Shown one piece after another: positions 58,427 to 64,000 of a stretch of DNA of 64,000 nt (positions within the stretch are counted from its first letter, which is position 1; each line of letters opens with the position of its first letter). Both the position numbers and the translations under genes were made by a program. The DNA comes from JBFWRK01 sp050248955 (lineage in GTDB: Bacteria > Actinomycetota > Acidimicrobiia > Acidimicrobiales > Ilumatobacteraceae), in NCBI GenBank assembly GCA_050248955.1, contig JBFWRK010000001.1, positions 558,001 to 622,000 on the forward strand, written 5' to 3'. A model generated the notes under the pieces. The model did no database searches, was not told the origin of the DNA, and worked only from the letters and a program-made list of their open reading frames with translations.

Positions 58427-60046
58427 TCAGCCGCTGACGGTCACGGTCATGGTGTGCCAGCCGGTCGCGCCGTTCGGGTCCGGGCGCGATCGCTCCTCCG
58501 TCTGCACCTCGCCCGTGCCGTCGGCGGCCCGGCACGTCAGGACGTGACGGCCCGGCGTCGCGTCCCAATCGATCCACCACTGCCGCCACGAGTCGTCACC
58601 GACGCTCGGTCCGAGCGTGGCATCGCGCCACGGCTCCTCGTCGATCCGAACCTCGACCGACGCGATGCCGCGGGTCGGTGCCCAGGCGACGCCGGCGATC
58701 GCAGTGCGGCCGGGGTCGATCTTGCGGCCCGGACGATCGATGCGCGATTGCGTCTTGATCGGAGCGAGCGCCGACCACCCGCGCGGCACCCAGTACCCCT
58801 CGAACTGGTCGAAGCGGGTGAGCTCGATGGCGGAGAGCCACTTCGTCGCCGAGACGTAGCCATAGAGGCCGGGCACGACGAGCCGTGCCGGGAACCCGTG
58901 GCGTGTCGGCAACGGTTCGCCGTTCATCGCCAGGGCGACGAGTGCGTTCCGGCCGTCGAGCGTGGCCGTGGGAAAGCCGGCAGTGAAGCCGTCGACGGAG
59001 CGACCGACGATCTGGTCGGCCTCGGGCGAGATCCCCGCCTGCGCCAACAGGTCGTCGAGCCGCACACCCTGCCAGCGAGCGTTGCCCACCAGGTCGCCGC
59101 CGACCTCGTTCGAGACGCAGGAGATCGTGATGTCGGACTCGACCTGGGGGAGTGCGAGCAGGTCGTCGAACGTGAGCTCGAGCTCGCGCTCGACCATGCC
59201 GGTGACCCGTAGCCGCCACGAGCCGAGCGTCACCGATGGCACGACGAGCGCGGTGTCGATCCGGTAGAAGTTCGTGTTCGGCGTGAAGAGCGGCGACAGG
59301 CCCGGCACGTCGAGCGCAGGATCGGCGGGCGGGTCGGGGAGCACCGTGTCGGCTGCGGGCAGCGCGACGGAGGCGCGCTCAGCTGCGTTGGACAGTCGCC
59401 GGTGCATGAACCGCCCGAGCGATCCGGTGATGACGGCGCCGGCGGCGACACCAGTGCCGGTCAGCAGCAGCGTTCGCCGGTCGGGTCCCATCGCCCTGCG
59501 CGGCCCAGCACCGTCAGCGGTCCCGGCGGCAGGGTCGATCGGCCGGCGTGTCTCGGGCCGAGCGATGCGATGCGCGAGGAGCAGGACCGCGCCCGCGACG
59601 ACCGCGGCGACGATCGAGGGGATCGCGCCGATCACGCGCGTGTTCCGGCCCGTCGACGAAGCGAGGACGCCGACGACGCCGAGCACGACGGCGGCCCCGA
59701 TCGCGATGTCCCGGCGCCCGCGCACCGTCGCGATGCCCACGGGTGCGGCGAGGATCGCGAGCACGACGAGGATCCCGACCACGAGCGCGGTCTTGTCGTT
59801 CGTGCCGAACCAGTCGATCGCCAGCTGCTTGATCCCCGCAGGCACGCGGTCGATCACGCGATCGCCGATGCTCACGACCGGTGAGGCCAGGCGACGGGAC
59901 GTGCCCGCCACCATCTCGGCGATGCCGAGGCCGAGCGCGGCAGCGAGCACGCCCATCAGCGCACCCCACCACGCAGGCGCGCGGGGTGGTTCGGGAGCAT
60001 CCCGGTCCAACGGTGAGCGTGGTGCGGATTCGATGTTGGTCGTCAC
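58427..60046 (-). CDS. Membrane-anchored sulfite-oxidase-family molybdoenzyme
   Basis: This 539-aa protein has an N-terminal part with about four membrane segments (WWGALMGVLAAALGLGIAEMV, VVGILVVLAILAAPVGIA and following) and a further hydrophobic segment at TLLLTGTGVAAGAVITGSL. The molybdopterin domain then carries the molybdenum cysteine in SDITISCVSNEVGGDLVG, followed by HGFPARLVVPGLYGYVSATKWL and the dimerisation domain (GVAWAPTRGIASVEVRIDEEPW). The substrate is likely sulfite or another small oxoanion on the outer face. Electron partners are not encoded nearby. Confidence 0.9.
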   Translation of the reverse strand: MTTNIESAPRSPLDRDAPEPPRAPAWWGALMGVLAAALGLGIAEMVAGTSRRLASPVVSIGDRVIDRVPAGIKQLAIDWFGTNDKTALVVGILVVLAILAAPVGIATVRGRRDIAIGAAVVLGVVGVLASSTGRNTRVIGAIPSIVAAVVAGAVLLLAHRIARPETRRPIDPAAGTADGAGPRRAMGPDRRTLLLTGTGVAAGAVITGSLGRFMHRRLSNAAERASVALPAADTVLPDPPADPALDVPGLSPLFTPNTNFYRIDTALVVPSVTLGSWRLRVTGMVERELELTFDDLLALPQVESDITISCVSNEVGGDLVGNARWQGVRLDDLLAQAGISPEADQIVGRSVDGFTAGFPTATLDGRNALVALAMNGEPLPTRHGFPARLVVPGLYGYVSATKWLSAIELTRFDQFEGYWVPRGWSALAPIKTQSRIDRPGRKIDPGRTAIAGVAWAPTRGIASVEVRIDEEPWRDATLGPSVGDDSWRQWWIDWDATPGRHVLTCRAADGTGEVQTEERSRPDPNGATGWHTMTVTVSG

Positions 60047-60277
60047 GGCTGGCCCCCACTCTCCCGTGCCCGGTCCCGATCAGCACAGCCAACCAGGTGT
60101 TCGTCCCCGATGCGCGTCGAGATCACGAGAACGGCACCGGACGTTCGAGGTGGGCGTCGATCATGCCGTCGAAGTCTGCGGCCGACGAACGACGGTCGGC
60201 GGACGGCTGTCGAAACGTTCGCGAAACTCCGCGACGTCGTCGGCGCCGTCGCCCGGCGACCGCCGTACTGTGGTGCC

Positions 60278-60970
60278 GTGGCTCCGAAGGTGCTGGTCGT
60301 GGACGACGAGCCGCTGGTCCGCGAGATCGTCGCCGGCTACCTGACGCGGGACGGGATGGACGTGCAGGAGGCCGGGGACGGCCGCGCCGCGCTCGACTGG
60401 CTGGTCTCGAACCGGCCAGATCTCATCGTGCTGGACGTGATGCTCCCCGAGGTCGACGGCCTGTCGGTGCTGCGCCACCTGCGTCGCGACAGCGATGTCC
60501 CGGTGATCCTGCTGACGGCTCGCAGCGAGGAGATCGACCGCATCGTCGGCCTCGAGCTCGGCGCCGACGACTACGTCGTGAAGCCGTTCTCGCCGCGCGA
60601 GCTCGTGGTACGGGCGAAGACCGTGCTCCGCCGGACGATGCGACCTGCGGTCGACGACACGGCCGGCGGTCGGCTCGACTTCGGCACGCTCGTGATCGAC
60701 GTCGGGACGCGTGAGGTGCTGCGCGACGGGGAGGTGGTCCAGCTGACACCGAAGGAGTTCGACTTGCTGCTGACCCTCGCTCGCTCGCCCCGCCAGGTCC
60801 TCTCTCGCGCTCAGCTGCTCGACGTCGTGTGGGCGTCCTCACCGGACTACCAGGATCCCGCCACGGTCACGGTCCACGTCGGTCGGCTCCGGCAGAAGAT
60901 CGAGGCCGACCCCGAGCTGCCGCGCTGGATCGCCACCGTCCGCGGTGTCGGCTACCGGTTCGAGCCGTGA
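60278..60970 (+). CDS. OmpR/PhoB-type response regulator
   Basis: This 230-aa protein has a receiver domain with acidic pocket VVDDEP, phospho-acceptor Asp in LIVLDVMLPEVDG, T in LLTARS and K in VVKPFSP. The winged-helix domain contains LTPKEFDLLLTLARSPRQVLSRAQLLDVVW and VTVHVGRLRQKIE. GTG start at 60278. It is coupled to the histidine kinase by a GTGA overlap, forming one two-component system. Target genes are unknown. Confidence 0.94.
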   Translation: MAPKVLVVDDEPLVREIVAGYLTRDGMDVQEAGDGRAALDWLVSNRPDLIVLDVMLPEVDGLSVLRHLRRDSDVPVILLTARSEEIDRIVGLELGADDYVVKPFSPRELVVRAKTVLRRTMRPAVDDTAGGRLDFGTLVIDVGTREVLRDGEVVQLTPKEFDLLLTLARSPRQVLSRAQLLDVVWASSPDYQDPATVTVHVGRLRQKIEADPELPRWIATVRGVGYRFEP

Positions 60971-62148
60971 GCACGGCGCACCAGTCGCGCGCGCTCGCGG
61001 CGATGTCCGTCGGCGACGTCCTCCGGAGCGAACCGCTGCAGTCGTTGGCGGCGCTGATCGCGCTCTGCATCTTCACGTTCGCCGTCGGCATCCTCATCCG
61101 TCGATGGCTGCGCCGAGCCACGTCGCTGCGAAGGATCGTCGTCACGGTGGTGCTCGCGTCGCTGTCGCTCGGCGTGCTCGCCGCCGCGCTCGCCGCCCGG
61201 TTGATGTTGCTCGACGGCGCCGACCTTCGCGCGTTCGTCGCGGTATCGTCCGTCGCCGCCACGTTCGCCGTCCTGCTGGCCGTGTTCGTCGTCCGCCCGT
61301 TGGCCGTGGACGTCCGGCAGCTCGAGGCGACGGTCCGGAGCATCGAGGCAGGAGATCGCACCGTGACGACCGGCATCGTCCGGGCTGACGAGCTGGGTCA
61401 CGTTGCCCGCGCGTTGGACGACCTCACGAGCCGACTCGACGCACTGGAGCGCGAACGCGCCGCGGTCGAGGAGGAGCGGCGGACGCTGCTGTCGAGCGTC
61501 GGCCACGACCTGCGGACGCCGCTGGCATCGATGCGTGCCGCGATCGAGGCGCTGACCGACGGCGTCGCACCCGATCCGGACCGCTACCTCCGGGCGATGC
61601 AGCACGACGTCACCGCGCTGACCGCACTCGTCGACGACCTCTTCCTCCTCTCGAAGCTCGACGCCGGCCGGATCGATCTCGACCGCATCGCCGTGGACGT
61701 CGCCGAGCTCACCGACGAGACCCTCGACTCGCTTGCCCCGATCGCTGCTGAGCGAGGAGTCGAGCTCCGGCTCATCGCCCCGTCGGCGGTCCCGATCCTC
61801 GGTAGCCCGACGGCGCTCTCGCGAGTCGTGCGGAACCTCGTCGACAACGCGATCCGCCACGCACCCTCCGCGACCGCGGTGAGCGTGTCGGTGCTGCGCG
61901 GCAACGGAGCGGCTCCCGGCGGCGTGACGGTCCACGTGCACGACCTGGGTCCCGGCTTCCCGGTCGGCTTCCAGGACGCGGCCTTCGAGCGCTTCTCGCG
62001 GCCCGATCCCGCCCGCACCCGAGCGACCGGTGGCGCCGGTCTCGGCCTGTCGATCGCGCGCGGCCTGGTCGAGGCGCACGGAGGCGAGATCTGGATCGAC
62101 GACGTCGAGGGCGCGCAGGTCTCGTTCCGCATCCCTGCCCCCGCCTGA
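60967..62148 (+). CDS. Sensor histidine kinase
   Basis: This 393-aa membrane kinase has three N-terminal helices (about residues 25-120), a HAMP-like segment (RPLAVDVRQLEATVRSIEAGDRTVTTG) and a coiled helix. An H-box SSVGHDLRTPLASM, N-box RVVRNLVDNAIRHAP, G1 DLGPGFP and G2 GGAGLGLSIARGLVEAHGG follow. All catalytic boxes are intact. The periplasmic sensing loop is short, so it probably senses through the membrane. Co-translated with the response regulator. Confidence 0.94.
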   Translation: MSTAHQSRALAAMSVGDVLRSEPLQSLAALIALCIFTFAVGILIRRWLRRATSLRRIVVTVVLASLSLGVLAAALAARLMLLDGADLRAFVAVSSVAATFAVLLAVFVVRPLAVDVRQLEATVRSIEAGDRTVTTGIVRADELGHVARALDDLTSRLDALERERAAVEEERRTLLSSVGHDLRTPLASMRAAIEALTDGVAPDPDRYLRAMQHDVTALTALVDDLFLLSKLDAGRIDLDRIAVDVAELTDETLDSLAPIAAERGVELRLIAPSAVPILGSPTALSRVVRNLVDNAIRHAPSATAVSVSVLRGNGAAPGGVTVHVHDLGPGFPVGFQDAAFERFSRPDPARTRATGGAGLGLSIARGLVEAHGGEIWIDDVEGAQVSFRIPAPA

Positions 62149-62178
62149 CCCAACGGGGAGGTGGTCTGCGGGCGACTG

Positions 62179-63855
<1,677 letters not shown>

Positions 63856-64000
63856 GTCGGAGAGCGAGGCTAACTGGAGAGCCCGGCGACCGGCCGTGAC
63901 GAGTCCTTCGGCCTGCTCTCCGGCGGTGCTACGGTCCGTCGAGTCCGAGACGCTTTGACACACGTAGAAACAGATGGGGGTTGCGAGGAACATGCTCGCC

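Noticed and set aside
63955..64000. TTGACA at 63955-63960 as promoter of a gene starting at 63973 or 63994
   Set aside because: No -10 hexamer at normal spacing and the window ends before any coding sense can be judged.

Overview
The window is 64 kb of GC-rich, densely packed actinobacterial chromosome. GTG starts are frequent, neighbouring genes often overlap by 4 bases (ATGA or GTGA), and actinobacterial marker families are present: the mismatch endonuclease NucS, an F420-dependent Ddn-like reductase, MutY, MenB and a SIG42-type ECF sigma factor. Secreted SGNH proteins carrying surface repeats and a UGSC-type selenoprotein suggest a relative of Acidimicrobiia/Ilumatobacter; that placement is inference. 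No rRNA, tRNA, CRISPR array, prophage or insertion sequence was seen.

Layout. 1-0.7 kb: a VapBC toxin-antitoxin pair behind a palindromic operator. 1-4.6 kb: a decayed macrolide-type glycosyltransferase pseudogene, then a MacB/FtsX-type ABC exporter. 4.6-6.2 kb: an ECF42-type sigma factor and its DGPF/YCII partner, which is frameshifted. 6.4-15.3 kb: small accessory enzymes (RibD-C reductase, secreted hydrolase, Ddn-like reductase, M14 lipoprotein peptidase, DUF1801), an orphan Hcp-like protein, a MarR-GNAT fusion with a perfect 40-bp palindrome on its start codon, an AHL-lactonase-like MBL protein, GNAT, VOC and dienelactone hydrolase. 15.3-23.8 kb: CoA-ester lyase, ketopantoate-reductase-like protein, acyl-CoA dehydrogenase, LOG protein, serine hydrolase, PPK2, LPG-flippase-like protein and MutY. 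23.8-27.4 kb: two tandem secreted SGNH-hydrolase plus surface-repeat proteins.

27.5-30.4 kb holds the most interesting locus: a translationally coupled operon of alpha/beta hydrolase, thioredoxin-domain large protein and UGSC-motif protein. The third gene is interrupted by an in-frame TGA followed, 11 nt later, by a perfect 8-bp hairpin, which is the layout expected of a selenocysteine codon and bacterial SECIS.

30.5-46.4 kb: an MBL hydrolase, a MauE/DoxX-like membrane protein, oligopeptidase B, a 3Fe-4S-type ferredoxin, transporters, folate/one-carbon enzymes (5-FTHF cyclo-ligase, homocysteine methyltransferase), a molybdopterin oxidoreductase and MenB. 46.4-64 kb: a MaoC hydratase, NucS, a repeat-rich 450-bp intergenic region, an ABC1 kinase, a tandem pair of PEP-utilizing-enzyme paralogues without an ATP-grasp domain, a DHA2 efflux pump, a CysQ-like phosphatase, a membrane-anchored sulfite-oxidase-type enzyme, a two-component system and the ABC-F protein EttA.

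A family of four intergenic palindromes (13-nt arms around a constant 7-nt centre) occurs at about 10.2, 36.7, 48.0 and 48.2 kb. One member carries a compensatory base-pair change, which suggests selection for structure.
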